A DNA stretch of 64,000 nt from Adiantum capillus-veneris (GCA_014529385.2 CM043966.1:104171087-104235086), one strand, 5' to 3'; numbered from the stretch's first letter, positions 37,439 through 47,929 are shown. The notes: generated by a model not told the origin, from the letters alone. A program made the numbers and translations.

Positions 37439-37836
37439 GTCATCTAATTTGTGGAACTTCCCCTCAAATTTCAAAATTTCCCAAAGCAACCCCCATAATT
37501 TGTCAAAAATTCCCAAAATACCCTTCAAATTTTCCAAAATTCCCAAAATACCCCTGGTTGTGAGAGTAATTCACCAAAAACAAAAAAATAACTAAAATTT
37601 GAGTTGGTTATGTAGGCTTTGGAGATAGACATAATTGCCTTTTTTTGCGAGGTAATTTGCAAAAAACTACATGCTAAGCACTCAAAAACTGATCTCAACT
37701 GTCAAACAAGAGTAAAGACTAGAAAATCTTGAGGAATCCAACAAAAATTGATACAAGGGTATTTTGGGAATTTTTGAAATTTGAGGAGTATATTTGGAAT
37801 TTCCACAAATTAGATGGGTATTTTGGTAATTTTTCC
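37439..37836. mobile_element. MITE-like element M2
   Basis: About 400 bp. The left end reads CATCTAATTTGTGGAACTTCC; the right end, as reverse complement, reads CATCTAATTTGTGGAAATTCC, preceded by GGAAAAATTACCAAAATACC. Inner words AAAATTCCCAAAATACCC occur on both sides in opposite orientation. It is related to M1, but its left tip is missing. Confidence 0.65.
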
Positions 37837-37880
37837 TTTATATAAATTCCCTCAAATTTCCAAAAATTCTCAGAATAATG

Positions 37881-38067
37881 TGGTGTGTGGGTGCTTCTTG
37901 GCCAGACAAGCCCAAGTGTAGAGGGTCGTGTGTGTGCCAAGAAGATCACCTTTATTTAATATAAGGGGTTGCACATGTGTGTGCCAAAAAGATCCCTTTA
38001 TTCAGTGTAAGGGGTTGCACACGACCCTCTACACTTGGGCTTGTCCAACCAAGCACCCACACACCAA
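37881..38067. repeat. 187-bp fold-back element
   Basis: Arms of about 52 bp: TGGTGTGTGGGTGCTTCTTGG at 37881 onward, and its complement ending CCCACACACCA at 38067, with roughly 90% identity. The loop contains two copies of AAGGGGTTGCACA with AAGATC. It sits directly against the start of the gypsy-A copy 4 RT. Confidence 0.8.
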
Positions 38068-38220
38068 ATACACTTCTTGTGCTCCATACTCAAACACGTG
38101 GTTCACAGTTTCGAAGAAGAATGGTGCTCTATGCTTCATCCAAGATATGCAACCAGTGAACAAGGTGACATTGGAAATGTAGTACAAGTCCAATTGTGGA
38201 TAAGTTTGTAGAGGCGTTTG
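38068..38220 (+). pseudogene. Gypsy-A copy 4, RT part 1
   Basis: Reads CAPYSNTWFTVSKKNGALCF then IQDMQPVNKVTLEM: the start of a gypsy reverse transcriptase, frame-broken at the TAG near 38180. It ends at the insertion site of element E1 (GTTTG, 38216-38220). The domain resumes at 55131. Confidence 0.8.
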
Positions 38221-38391
38221 TGTAATGTCTATTGCCCGCAGAGGAGCAATAAGCATTACGGGAATGAATACCCTCACACTGCCCTACATTATATAAACAA
38301 CAAAACACATGAAGGCAAAATAGAAGACAAGTCACAGAAAGAGAACACCATCTTCTTCATTGATATGCAACCGAACACAGAGTACAAGAGG
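38221..38391 (-). mobile_element. E1 downstream LTR, part 1
   Basis: 171 bp matching 54741-54911 of the intact LTR, about 11 differences. On minus it holds TTTATATAATG, a TATA-like box near the LTR end, which agrees with the minus-strand coding direction. It stops at the CACTA-2 insertion point. Confidence 0.9.
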
Positions 38392-38401
38392 GTACTTAAT
38401 A

Positions 38402-38500
38402 GTAGCGACGCTCAAATGTGAAAAACCACGGCGTCGCTATGGGCGTCGCTAAATTACAAGTAACTTAGCGACGCCTATAGTGACAACGTCGGGGCTAAAA
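38402..38500. repeat. CACTA-2 5' sub-terminal repeats
   Basis: Four copies of AGCGACG(C) or its complement GCGTCGCT in both orientations, the binding-site layout known for CACTA TnpA-type proteins. At 38519-38548 a palindrome AAAACTCAnnnCTGAGTTTT follows. Confidence 0.8.
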
Positions 38501-38574
38501 CAAAGAACCGAGAGCGTCTGAAAACTCAAATCTCAGATCTGAGTTTTCGGCGCGCGCTCAAGCAAGCAAGGTAA

Positions 38575-38739
38575 CGTGCTCTCCCTCTCTCTCTCTTTCT
38601 TCTCCACACACACACAGACACACACACACACACACGAGGAGAGGAAGGAGAGCCAGGTATGCTCCTTCCCTCTCCTCACTCTCATGTTCCCTTCCCCTCT
38701 TTCTCTCTCCCTCTCTCTGACACACACACACATTGTGTT

Positions 38740-38788
<49 letters not shown>

Positions 38789-38972
38789 ACAAAGCATAAA
38801 CAAAAAACGCACACACACATGCATAAACAAAGAATGCACACACACATTGAGAGAGGAAAAGAGAGAGAGAGCATGCATAAACCAAAAACGCACAAACACA
38901 TGCATAAACAAAGAATGCATACACACATTGAGAAAGGAAGAGAGAGAGAGATAGATAGATAGATAGATAGAT
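38575..38972. repeat. Microsatellite cluster with 80-bp tandem unit
   Basis: CT, CA and GA runs (38575-38790); around 38735 a CT-GACACACACACA-TGTGT-GA block is a potential hairpin. Two copies of a unit ACGCACAcACACATGCATAA..GAATGCA..ATTGAGA lie at 38793-38870 and 38874-38950. (GATA)n at 38951-38972 abuts the LINE 3' end. Frames through it are artefacts. Confidence 0.85.
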
Positions 38973-40374
38973 TTTATTATCGTCCTCGGAGGTCAAATAT
39001 GACCTATGGGACCAAAGTTACATGTGATGTAGTATGTGTATGGCTGATGAGTAACTCTCGATGCTCCAAAATTGTAGTGATGAGAGTCGCAATGGAGAGC
39101 CCACACTTTGGCTGGGAGAGGAAAGTGTGTAGGTCTAAGTTATGGCTGAAATGTGAGAGAAGCAAGTTCGGATGTGATCAAAAGCTGAGCACTCTAGTAG
39201 TGTGTGGTACTCAGACTCTCGAACTTGCAGTGAGCATAATGTGCACAATTGATTTGACTCTTCTCCATTGCCCCAACGCCCTATCTCGCATCGAAGGAAA
39301 TGGGAGCTAAGCCGAATTGCTGCGATAGTGCGTATCGCGGACAAGGGAATAGGCTCAAGCATGTAAGTGTGAGTACGGTTTCCTCTCTCAGCGAAGAACA
39401 TGGTTTTGTAGTTGGGGGCAATATAGGTGGTGTAATGTATGAAGCGTGACCCACCGGATTTCTCCCAAGCCGTAATACATTGGCGTTGTAGAAAAGCTTC
39501 ATTCACTTGAGAGTCAATTGAAGCATCATGTAGCAAGTGTAATGCATCCCATCTCCCAAACCACTTCTTTATGTCTTGCATCCATCCCGTGCTCAAGATC
39601 TTGCTTTTATGCGTCTTTCGAACTTTTTTGCTTGCTTCCCATGCAATTGTAGGAAGTCGATGTGAGGGGTTTTGACGCATCTTTATCATGTACTCCACAA
39701 CCCTTTCCATGCCCATAACCTCAATTGGAAGAGATCCCGACTCAAGAAGTAGGAGCATATATGGTGTTTGTGTCTTAACTTGGAGAAAGTTTGTAAGAAA
39801 ACGCTTTTGGACATTCTCAAACTCTTTCCAAGTAGACTTTGAGATGCTCCCGCCCCACACTTCAACTCCATAAAGAAGAACCGGTGTCACCAATGCATCA
39901 AAAAGATACTTCTTGAGAACCCAACACTTGATGTTTCCCGCATTACACATGTTCTCAAATGCATAATATGCTCTCTTTCCCGCTTCCAAACGACGCATAG
40001 CACATTCATGCCACTTGTGATTGGATGGAACCTCAAGGCCAAGGTACTTAAAGCTCTCTACAACTTCAAGTGTCTCGTTGTTGTACACAATGCATGGCTT
40101 CTCCTTATGGTTGGTTTTCACAAGCATAACCTTTGTTTTGGATTCATTTACAATCAGCCCACTATGCAAGCAAAAGTTCTCAAGGACAACCATAAGCTTT
40201 TGTGCATCTTCTAAAGTGTGTGCTAGAAGCACTACATCATCCGCATACAACAAAAGCATGATTACCGCATTGCAAATAGTAACCTCTTCAATGCCTTCTT
40301 CTTGCATAAAGTCAAGTACCATTTGTTCCAATTGATCGAGAGAGAGAGAGAGAGAGAAGAAGAAGAAGAAGAAG
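38973..40374 (-). mobile_element. LINE (non-LTR retrotransposon), 5'-truncated
   Basis: Minus-strand LINE 3' part nested in CACTA-2. It starts after a GA/GAA tract (40338-40380) and ends in a short 3' UTR and a (TCTA)n-CT tail (38972-38951 and beyond) instead of poly(A). Only the second half of RT and the C-terminal domain remain. A scrap of the same family lies at 33.4-33.66 kb. Confidence 0.8.
39135..40340 (-). pseudogene. LINE reverse transcriptase, C-terminal half
   Basis: About 400 uninterrupted codons. It contains the catalytic LLLYADDVVLLA block (the YADD of non-LTR RTs, residues about 58-69 of the frame), then GLIVNESKTKVM and the FKYLGLEV thumb motif, a long helical region, and near the end CTLCSLQVRESEYHTLLEC, the C-x2-C-x9-H-x4-C knuckle typical of plant LINE C-termini. 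The N-terminal endonuclease and the RT fingers are missing. After the stop at 39135 a shifted frame (HTFLSQPKCGLSI, then LEHRELLIS) gives the usual last residues, so one frameshift broke the C-terminus. The apparent start codon lies in the flanking GA tract and is not real. Confidence 0.85.
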
Positions 40375-40380
40375 AAGAGA

Positions 40381-40818
40381 GTCTTAACATCGTAGGAAAC
40401 TATCCCAAGGACCTTAAACATCTAGTCGACAGGAGCTGAACTCAAGATCTGTTATTCATGAGGGAAATGGCATAACCAATCTATCACACTTCGGTGATAG
40501 AAAATTTATACCATTTTTCTCCTTTTTTTATTGGCGTGCACAACACCCACACACACACACCCGAGAAGAAGAGAGTTTAATTTAACGTCGAAGGAAACTA
40601 ATTAAAAAGACCTAAAGATCTAGCCAAGGAGGAGTTGAACTCAAGACCTGTTATTCAAGAGGGAAATGGCATAACCAATCTACCACACTTGGGTGATAGA
40701 AAGGTTATACCATTTATCTCTTTTTATTGGCACTCACACACCCACACACATACACACACACACACAAGAAGAAGAGAGTTTTAACGTTGTAAGAAACTAT
40801 CCCAAAAGACGTTAAAGA
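40381..40818 (-). repeat. Tandem tRNA-derived SINE-like units (2 plus a partial)
   Basis: Units of about 185 bp at about 40381-40560, 40571-40766 and 40767-40818 (partial). On minus, each full unit has a pol III A-box-like TGTGGTAGATTGGTTATGC (40690-40672 in unit 2) and a B-box-like GGTCTTGAGTTCAACTCC (40648-40631) at tRNA-like spacing, then a tail and a TG microsatellite. The tRNA-like head is about 70 nt. I infer SINE monomers in tandem. No stable full tRNA cloverleaf can be drawn, so it is not a tRNA gene. Confidence 0.6.
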
Positions 40819-41285
40819 TTAGGTTAGATGTAGACTTACGTTAAATTAGATTTAGGTTTATTTAAGTTAAATTAGATTAGATTTAGGTTTATTTTTAGTT
40901 AGATTTACGTTTGATTAGATTTAGGTTTATTTATGTTAGATTTAGATTTACGTTACATTAGATTAGATTTAGGTTTATTTACATTAGATTTATATTAGGT
41001 TTATTTTATTTACGAAAGAGGTAAGGGGAGAAAACAAAGAGAGAAAGAAATTTAAATTAGATTAGGTTAGATTACATTTCGATTTATTTTTATGTTGAGT
41101 TTAAGATTATGTTAGATTTAGATTTAGGTTTATTTAGGCTAGATTAGATTAGATTTACGTTTCTTTTGAGTTAGATTTACGTTAGATTAGATTAGATTTA
41201 GGTTTATTTTGGGTTTAAGACTAAATTAGATCTAGATTTATGTTCGATGGACTAGCTTTTTTTAGATTTAGGTTAGATATTAGTG
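40819..41285. repeat. Degenerate ATTAGATTTAGGTTTATTT array
   Basis: Nearly 470 bp of short-period units built of TTAGAT, TTTAGG and TTTATTT. TTTAGG resembles the plant telomere repeat TTTAGGG without the third G. The period is irregular (about 18-25 bp). Confidence 0.75.
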
Positions 41286-41907
41286 CAAGTCAATGAAGGT
41301 GCGCTTTGCATGTCAATGAAGGTGCGCTCATGATGTTAAGCATTGTATGAAAAACAATTGCTCATATGAAAAACACGAAAAAAGACTTCGTTTTCCTACA
41401 TGAGAAAATTTCCTGCGCTCACAGCCTCGACAGTCCATGCGGACTAGCAATTCCACCTGCATGTTCGACTGCTGCTACCATACAATAAGCTGTCATGATC
41501 AGTCAATGGAAGAGAAAGTTCAGCCTACACAAAAATTAGTGATCCAAGATGACGATTCCAAGGGTCAGACACACACACTACACAACCCGTCAAATCTAGA
41601 GTAAGAAGTAAGTGCTTTGAGTAGGCATCAGCTACATTGCAACAATGGCGTACCTGCATGCTACTGTGAAAAGATGTTAAGATGCTGTGAAATGCTACAG
41701 CTAGCTAGAGAAGAGGCAAAGGGGTTTTGTCCACTATATGCAATATCATGTAGACGTGGGTGTGTAGATTTCTAGTACCCACAAATATAGGCATTCACCA
41801 ATAAAGATGAGATTATAACCCGGTGATTCTGATCTCCGTGCACCTCTAGACCGAGGTGTGCGGGGATTGGACATGACTAGAGAATGTGAGGTAGTTTACA
41901 GTGTGAA

Positions 41908-41956
<49 letters not shown>

Positions 41957-42130
41957 CGAAGAATGCCAATAGAAGATTAAATTTTTTGTCCAGGTTATAA
42001 GATTTTTACCCTCATTATGAGTAGTGACGAGGATGTGGGGCCGTCCAACCGAAACACCTATCTCTCAACGAGGATCTTATGTCCTTGTAATCATTGCAAG
42101 CATGCTGTGTGACGGACAAGACGCGTTTCT
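41286..42130. other. Spacer between SINE/array and CACTA-2 gene
   Basis: Includes a repeat of TCAATGAAGGTGCGCT (41291, 41313), the relic matching 35.48-35.56 kb, and a GA run 41911-41953. The last 180 bp may be the 5' UTR or first exon of the CACTA-2 transposase. No other gene seen. Confidence 0.45.
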
Positions 42131-44605
42131 TTGCAGCACGTTCGCGAATTTGGTGAGTTCGATCCATCTATTATAGATCGAGTTGTTGCCAATTATAACT
42201 CGTCGGACTCTGACGCTCGCCAACAGGCAGCAATCTTGCAACTCAATAGACGTGTTTGCGGGAGCTTTGGTCAAGCAACATATATGAGGCCACAAGATGT
42301 AGCCTCTGACAGCTCGGGGGATGATCATGCAGACCACATTCCCAACGAGGCAATGTTTGAGCCTGAGATTGATGAAATGATCGAGACGATCATGGATTCA
42401 GAAAGGCTTATCTATGATGATATGAAAAGTGAAGCCGATACGCCATTGTATAATGGAGCACGTGTGTCTAGATTGAAAGCGCTCCTGGTTCTTCTCAACA
42501 TGCAGACAAAGATTGGATGGAGTGACACTAGCGTCACAACGCTTTTCAGGTGATCTATTACAATTAGTTTACTTATAAAACTCTAAATGTATAATGATTT
42601 GATAGATTTTTACACAATTGTACCGTATTTTTATGTTGTGTAGATTGCTCAAAGAGCACATACTACCAGCTGATAATGTGATGCCAGATTCCCGAGAGGA
42701 AGCAAGAAAGATTTTGCGAAACTTGGGGATGGATTACAATTCAATCCATGCTTGTCCTAATGACTGCATTCTTTTCATAGGGGAATACATAGACATGGAG
42801 AATTTTTCGAAATGTGATTCCGAGAGATATCGAGTAGAGCTCCATGGAACAAAAATTCCGCAAAAGGTTTTGCGTCATTTTCCTCTGCTTCCTCGCATCA
42901 AGCATTTCTTCGAATGTAAGTCCATGGCCGCCCTATCATCATGGCATGAGGAGAATAAATCTTCGGATGGTGTGCTACGGATTCCTGCAGATTGTGCAGC
43001 CTGGAAACATATAGATGGAACATGGTCGGCTTTTGCTAGGGAAGCTTGAAATTTGCGCTTAGGCCTATCTATGGATGGCATAAATCCATTTGGTCAAAGA
43101 TCAACATCTTACAGTGTATGGCCCGTTGTCATCCCAACTACAACATTCCCCAGTGGTTGACTACGAAGAAGGGGCACCTATGGCTAAGCTTGATTGTGCC
43201 GGGGCGATATAAAGTGAAGAATATGGATGTGTATCTTCGTCCACTATTGGAAGAGCCACAACAATTGTGGATTGGCATAGAAGTGGTGGATATGAGCCGA
43301 CACACAGGTCGATGGAATGCTTTGATCAGAGGCATTCTAATGTGGACCATGCATGACTATCCCGGACTAATAGAATGCTCATGTGATCTGTTTACACTCC
43401 TCACTCAGACACTGTAAATCTTGGTTTTTCTCAAGCTACTCTATTATCATGTGTATACATGCAAGGCTTCAAACAAGCGGATACAGAGCTGTGTCACATG
43501 TGGACCTAGACTGAATGCACGTAGGGCGCCCTCATCGAAGAAGCAAATCTACGAAGGTTATCAAGCGTATCTTCCAGAGAATCATGTGTTATGCGACGGC
43601 TTTTTGGGAAGAGAGCCACCGAGGATGTCTGCACAAGCATGGTTAGAGTAGAAGGAGATGTGTGACGACGGATTGCCCCCAGGGATGAAGAGACTATCTC
43701 TATGGTACGAGTTACCATACTGGCCCTGACTCATGATCAATCACTTGCTCGATCCAATGCACATATTCAAGAATGTGGGTAATCTACTATGGGACCATGT
43801 GATCAGCAAGAAAGATACTTTGGGAGCCAGAGTTGACCTTAGAAATGTGGATCGTATGGAGCAATATTGGCCGCAAACAGAGTCTGATGGATCGATAAAA
43901 CTCCCTAAAGCACCATGGATTTTCACAAGAGCCCAAGAACTCAAAGTAAAAGAGACCATTCGATCTTTGTGGACCCCCACTGGCGTAATGCACTCGCTCC
44001 GAACGTGTTTTACTAAAGAAGGAAAGCTTACCGGTTTGAAGTCACACGACTAGCATAAAATGTGTCAGGTATGTTCATAGTGGGAATTGTGTAACAAATA
44101 CATGTGTGGACTTTAATATCATTGCTGCACGTGTTTTGCAGTTTATTTTACCGGTTGCCATCAAGGGATGTTTGTCTCTTGACGTCCGTAACACAATCTA
44201 CAAACTTGCGAAGTTGGTGCAATGGATCTCACAAAAGGAGATCAACGTAGACTCCATACCATTCACCAAACACAACGTCCGTAACACAATCTACAAACTT
44301 GCGATGTTATGTGGCTCTCGCAGGTGATATTTCATCCTACAAAGTCTGCATCAAACTGGTGGTACGTCATAGAGGTAGCCCCTCGTAGTGCACGAACGTA
44401 TGAAGGCTACCATGTGTCAATCACAGTGACATCAATGGAGGAGATCGGAGAAGATGCTCAGTCAGAAGCCGTTGAGGTGATGCCAGACGAACATCAAGCT
44501 GCAACTCTCTATGGGATGCATGCAGAGGATCTACAAAATGAAACGGAGGACATCTGTTTAAACGGAGAGCTCTATATAGATATAGGAAGTTATGTTGAGC
44601 TATGA
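42131..44605 (+). pseudogene. CACTA-2 Tnp2-type transposase
   Basis: Exon blocks: 42131-42550 (acidic N-terminus; DTPLYNGARVSRLKALLVLL), 42643-43049 (Transposase_21 start: MDYNSIHACPNDCILF, KVLRHFPLLPRIKHFF), then a stop and shift to 43046-43380 (NYNIPQWLTTKKGH, GILMWTMHDYPGL), 43466-43731 (SCVTCGP), 43733-44053 (LLDPMHIFKNVGNLLWDHV, LPKAPW), 44142-44300 (start of DUF4218) and 44309-44605 (DUF4216-like: SNWWYVIEVAPRSARTYEGY). Most of DUF4218 is deleted, and VRNTIYKLA is duplicated (44183 and 44278) at that point, marking the deletion joint. At least three stops are present. It is a relative of CACTA-1 but clearly diverged. Confidence 0.8.
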
Positions 44606-44884
44606 GAGGATGAGAGAGAGATCTCTTACAACCATGAATATTGTAGTTGAACAATTTTGCTCCGTTTTGTAACTCTGGCTCTCTAAGTACCTTCCATGTT
44701 GTATAACGCTCTTTTGATTTTGCGCTCACATCCTGGGCAATCATTGTATTTATATGCATCATTGCGTCATTGTATTTATATGCATCATTGTGTCATTGTA
44801 TTTAATGGTATTTGCGTCCACTCCAGGTACATATGCTCTAGGTATGTTCTCACAAGCAGGGACGACGAGCACCTCCTCCTCCTC

Positions 44885-44916
<32 letters not shown>

Positions 44917-44983
44917 ACTTGTCCATGTTTTCTACTCCATTCATTCAATATTAATTTTAAATGTTCATGTGTTTAATGCAGGT
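44606..44983. other. Intergenic part of CACTA-2 with CT/CTAT microsatellite
   Basis: Short direct repeats of TCATTGTATTTATATGCA (44740-44800) and a CT then CTAT run at 44885-44917. No gene seen. Confidence 0.5.
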
Positions 44984-46504
44984 ATGGATGATGAGGAGTT
45001 TCTTTCTTCTTTGTCACCCCAGCAGAGACAGTGGTACGGTGGAGCATCATCGCTCTGTCACACCATCACGTGTTCCTACTCCATCCGCATCTCCCTCTGT
45101 TTCGGAGCATTCAGCACGTTCTAAAGTTTCTGTGTCGACGAGACGATCTTCACACTCGTCTAGACGCCAGCGCTCTAGTGGTGGTTGTGGCGGTTGTTGT
45201 GGGGATGCCGCCACCGATGCTTCGACACCGCCTCGTGTTCGACAAGGCTCTTTACCCTCCCCTTCTTTGCCCATCTCAACACTAGCGATGGCATCACCAT
45301 TGACACCAATTTTTGCGCGGATAACTGCCGTTCCTAGGAGCTAGACACCACTAGCTACTCCTCCAGGAGTCACTCCAGTGGACACTCCTCGCTTCGGGGC
45401 TCAGACTCCAGTGGAGACACCTGACATCCGTACCGCCGTTGACACGCCGCTAGAGACCCCTGCCGCGGACACCCAGGTTCATGCGTAAGCGGCGAGAGGG
45501 CTTGCCTTCGTCGACTTCAGCGGCAGCATCATCTTGGATGATGAACGCAAGAAGGTGATTTCACGCATGCGTGGTCTTTGCTCTCAGGTGTTTAGACACC
45601 ACCCCGGGGCAGTCACTTATCAAAAGACCCCTATATCACATGCGTTCAAGAGGTAATTAATAATACCCCAATATACATACTATACTTACACTATGAGCCT
45701 ATTTAAAAAACCCCCACCCCCCTCTGTATGTATACATTTTTTTACATTTTGGTCTTTTAATAATCCTCTCCGGTTAACTCACGTGATATCATACACATTC
45801 TAAAAAGTGACCGCCCCGGGGACACTACATACTAAACACGTGGAGTGAAGTACCAAATGATTTAAATGACAAAGTCATCAACATGCTTCATGACGAGTTT
45901 CCCGTTCCAACACGGGAGGACCGCTTCAATGACGACGTGATGAAGGTTCGAATGCGCGAATACTACAAGCACAAGCGTTCCGAAGTGCAAAAAGCAATCA
46001 AGCATGGTGGAACAGACCAGATTGACTAGCCAAAGAAGATTGGAAGAATGCGAAGAAAGCAGCGCGCCAGAATCTCAACAAGTGGAAGCAACAAAAGGAG
46101 GCAGCCAGAGCGCGAGTAGAGACAGGGAGCTCGGTGGGTGGACATCATTTGAGGCCGATTTTGTAAGTATTTTCACATTGCTCTCTATTTTTTATAGTTT
46201 AGAGTTTATGGCTTTTTAAATTCTAACATAATGGATTCTTTGTATGTTTTGACAATGGTCGTTTACAGGACGTGATCCCACAGTGTACGAGTGTGAGTAC
46301 GCAGGCAGGAAGGGCTTAAACGCCCTTGTGGACATTCTGAGTTCTCGCGGCGGCATGGTTAGTATTAGGGTTTATTCTTTTCTATTCGTTGTATTGTTTT
46401 ATAAACCTCGCTATATGTTTATACTTACAAAAAGCTATCTTATTGTTTTTTTTTTGCAGAATCCAACAGATACGCCGCTTGGACGCGATGAGACATCTGA
46501 TTAG
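44984..46504 (+). pseudogene. CACTA-2 second gene (TnpA-like, Transposase_24-type)
   Basis: Begins MDDEEFLSSLSPQQRQWYGG; the frame then changes to a Ser/Arg-rich part and TP-rich repeats (about 45345-45480; TPLATPPGVTPVDTPR). Then FVDFSGSIILDDERKKVISR (about 45515-45560) and, after an intron, WSEVPNDLNDKVINMLHDEF (about 45840) and a MREYYKHKRSEVQKAIKHGG segment (to about 46012). The layout (low-complexity N-terminus, then a helical block ending HGG) matches the Transposase_24 gene that accompanies Tnp2 in plant CACTA elements and binds the sub-terminal repeats. Further exon pieces reach NPTDTPLGRDETSD at 46462-46504. Stops at 45343 and 46029 break it. Confidence 0.65.
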
Positions 46505-46917
46505 ACGACGTCAGTTTAGCCATAGCTAGATAGCATTAGTTTCTTTTTGTCATAGCTTATGTATCATGAGACGACTTTTATACGTCTTTTTGAAAACCAT
46601 ATATATTTTTAAAATAATGACAATGGTTTGTAACTATTACATTTTCAAAGTTTAACAATCAAGTGATTTTGCCTATGTGTACAATTGTCATTGATTTACT
46701 TTCATCAATTCACGCTTGTCACTTTGTATTTTTATTTGTCAAACAATACTTACTATGGATGATGGAGTTAATGGTTATATTGTCTTGTGGGTGACTATTT
46801 TGGGTCTATATCTACCTTTGCACTTTTTTTCGAAGGTGAAGAATATGTATGAAACATTCAATATGGTTGATGGGTGGCAGAGCATTCAATTCCCTGCCAC
46901 CAAAAAATTTTCCTCTC
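46505..46917. other. CACTA-2 3' untranslated region
   Basis: AT-rich, with no coding motif, between the last exon and the sub-terminal repeats. Confidence 0.5.
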
Positions 46918-47166
46918 GGCCGTCGCTATGAACGTCGCTATATAAGGCTCTGCAGCATCGCTATAAACGTCGCTATAGATGGCTCTGTAGCATCGCTATA
47001 ATCGTCGCTATAGGCGTCTCTATATAGCGACGCATATAGAGACTGGCATAGCGATGCTTATAGCGACGTCTCCGTATATGACGCTCTTAGCGACGCCGGG
47101 GGTTATAAAAACCCGGTGTATTTCCGTCACTAAAAGCATCACAAGAGCACACAACCTCTTGTAGTG
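46918..47166. repeat. CACTA-2 3' sub-terminal repeats and terminal inverted repeat
   Basis: About a dozen GTCGCTAT or AGCGACG words in both orientations over 180 bp, then a terminus reading CACTACAAGAGGTTGTG on minus (47166-47150). Confidence 0.9.
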
Positions 47167-47387
47167 AGAAAAAATATATTGATAACATGAACATTAGAGA
47201 TATTCCCAAAGACTAGTATGCCCCCCATATACAACCATTGTTCCAGCGCAGATTGGGAACGGTGAAAACCCCCGTCCTGTCCCATGCTATCCCATACAGA
47301 ACTATCCCAAAGCCACATGACTCCTAGCCCGCAATGTCTAGACATCCGCAAGACCGCAGGACCGCAATGTGTGGTTATTCAGTAACA
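47167..47387 (-). mobile_element. E1 downstream LTR, part 2
   Basis: Continues the split LTR: AGA (target duplication), then AAAAATATATTGATAACATG and so on, matching 54909-55130, and ending GTAACA at 47387. About 13% different from the other LTR, more than part 1. Confidence 0.9.
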
Positions 47388-47929
47388 CCTGGCACGCACG
47401 GTGGATTGCGCGAACCCACACTTTAGCCCCTTCGTGTCGAAGGTTCCGGTTGTTATTCCTTCGTCTGTTCTGGTGAGGAGGAAACATTGATGTAGCCAAA
47501 TCCCTGAAAATCTTGGCGATGAGCCCGATACACCTCTGCCAACAGCTGTGGATCTATCTCAGGTTGCTCCGGTCAAGGATCCCTTGGAATGAATTGCGTT
47601 GGCAATGAAATAGACCGAGGTGCCTGTGGCAAAGGAGCAAGAGGTGTATGAAGAGGATAATGCTGAGACAAATATCTGTTTAGTGTAGGCAAAAAAGGTG
47701 GTCATGGCGGAAGACTGAGTGAGAACGAATGAGCCAATGTCTCCACCCAAAAACAGATCAGCGCCGCTCGTTACGAAGGCAATGAATCACTCGTTGCAAA
47801 CGAGTGACATGAGCCTAGGCCTCAGCACATTCTTCTATAGCTTTTTCCCATGCAATATCAAAACCTTCTTGTACAATATTCTTACCTTTGTCGTTATTCG
47901 GCGGCTCAGGCTGCCCACACCACAACCTG

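Larger units (their letters stand above)
38383..47166 (+). mobile_element. CACTA-2 transposon, about 8.8 kb
   Basis: The 3' end is exact: read on minus, 47166 starts CACTACAAGAGGTTGTG. Sub-terminal repeats of AGCGACG flank both ends (38402-38500 and 46918-47100). The target duplication is AGG on the left, AGA on the right; the intact E1 LTR has a single AGG at 54909-54911. The left terminus survives only as TACAAGAGGGTAC (38383-38395), fused to the identical TACAAGAG of the LTR, so about 11 bp were lost. It carries a Tnp2-type gene (42.1-44.6 kb) and a second gene (45.0-46.5 kb), plus a LINE and SINE-like array in its left 3 kb. Confidence 0.85.

Noticed and set aside
37151-37447. 98-codon plus-strand frame rich in Ala/Val, like a signal or proline/alanine protein
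   Set aside because: It is the antisense of the ALY/REF-like exon 1; its composition follows from the Arg/Ser/His codons on minus.
38575-38972. CRISPR-like array from the repeated 80-bp units
   Set aside because: Only two units, no regular spacers, eukaryotic transposon context.
40631-40690. tRNA gene on minus at the A/B-box pair
   Set aside because: The boxes are present, but the arms do not form a proper cloverleaf and the unit is repeated in tandem with a SINE-like tail.
41328-41410. Second copy of the 35.34-kb palindrome
   Set aside because: Only the right flank is shared; the stem itself is absent here.
47388-47410. Primer-binding site TGGCACGCACGGTGG beside the E1 LTR, implying a plus-strand element
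   Set aside because: All coding domains and the TATA-like box in the LTR point to minus; the word lies at the 3' end of the element and is likely coincidental.
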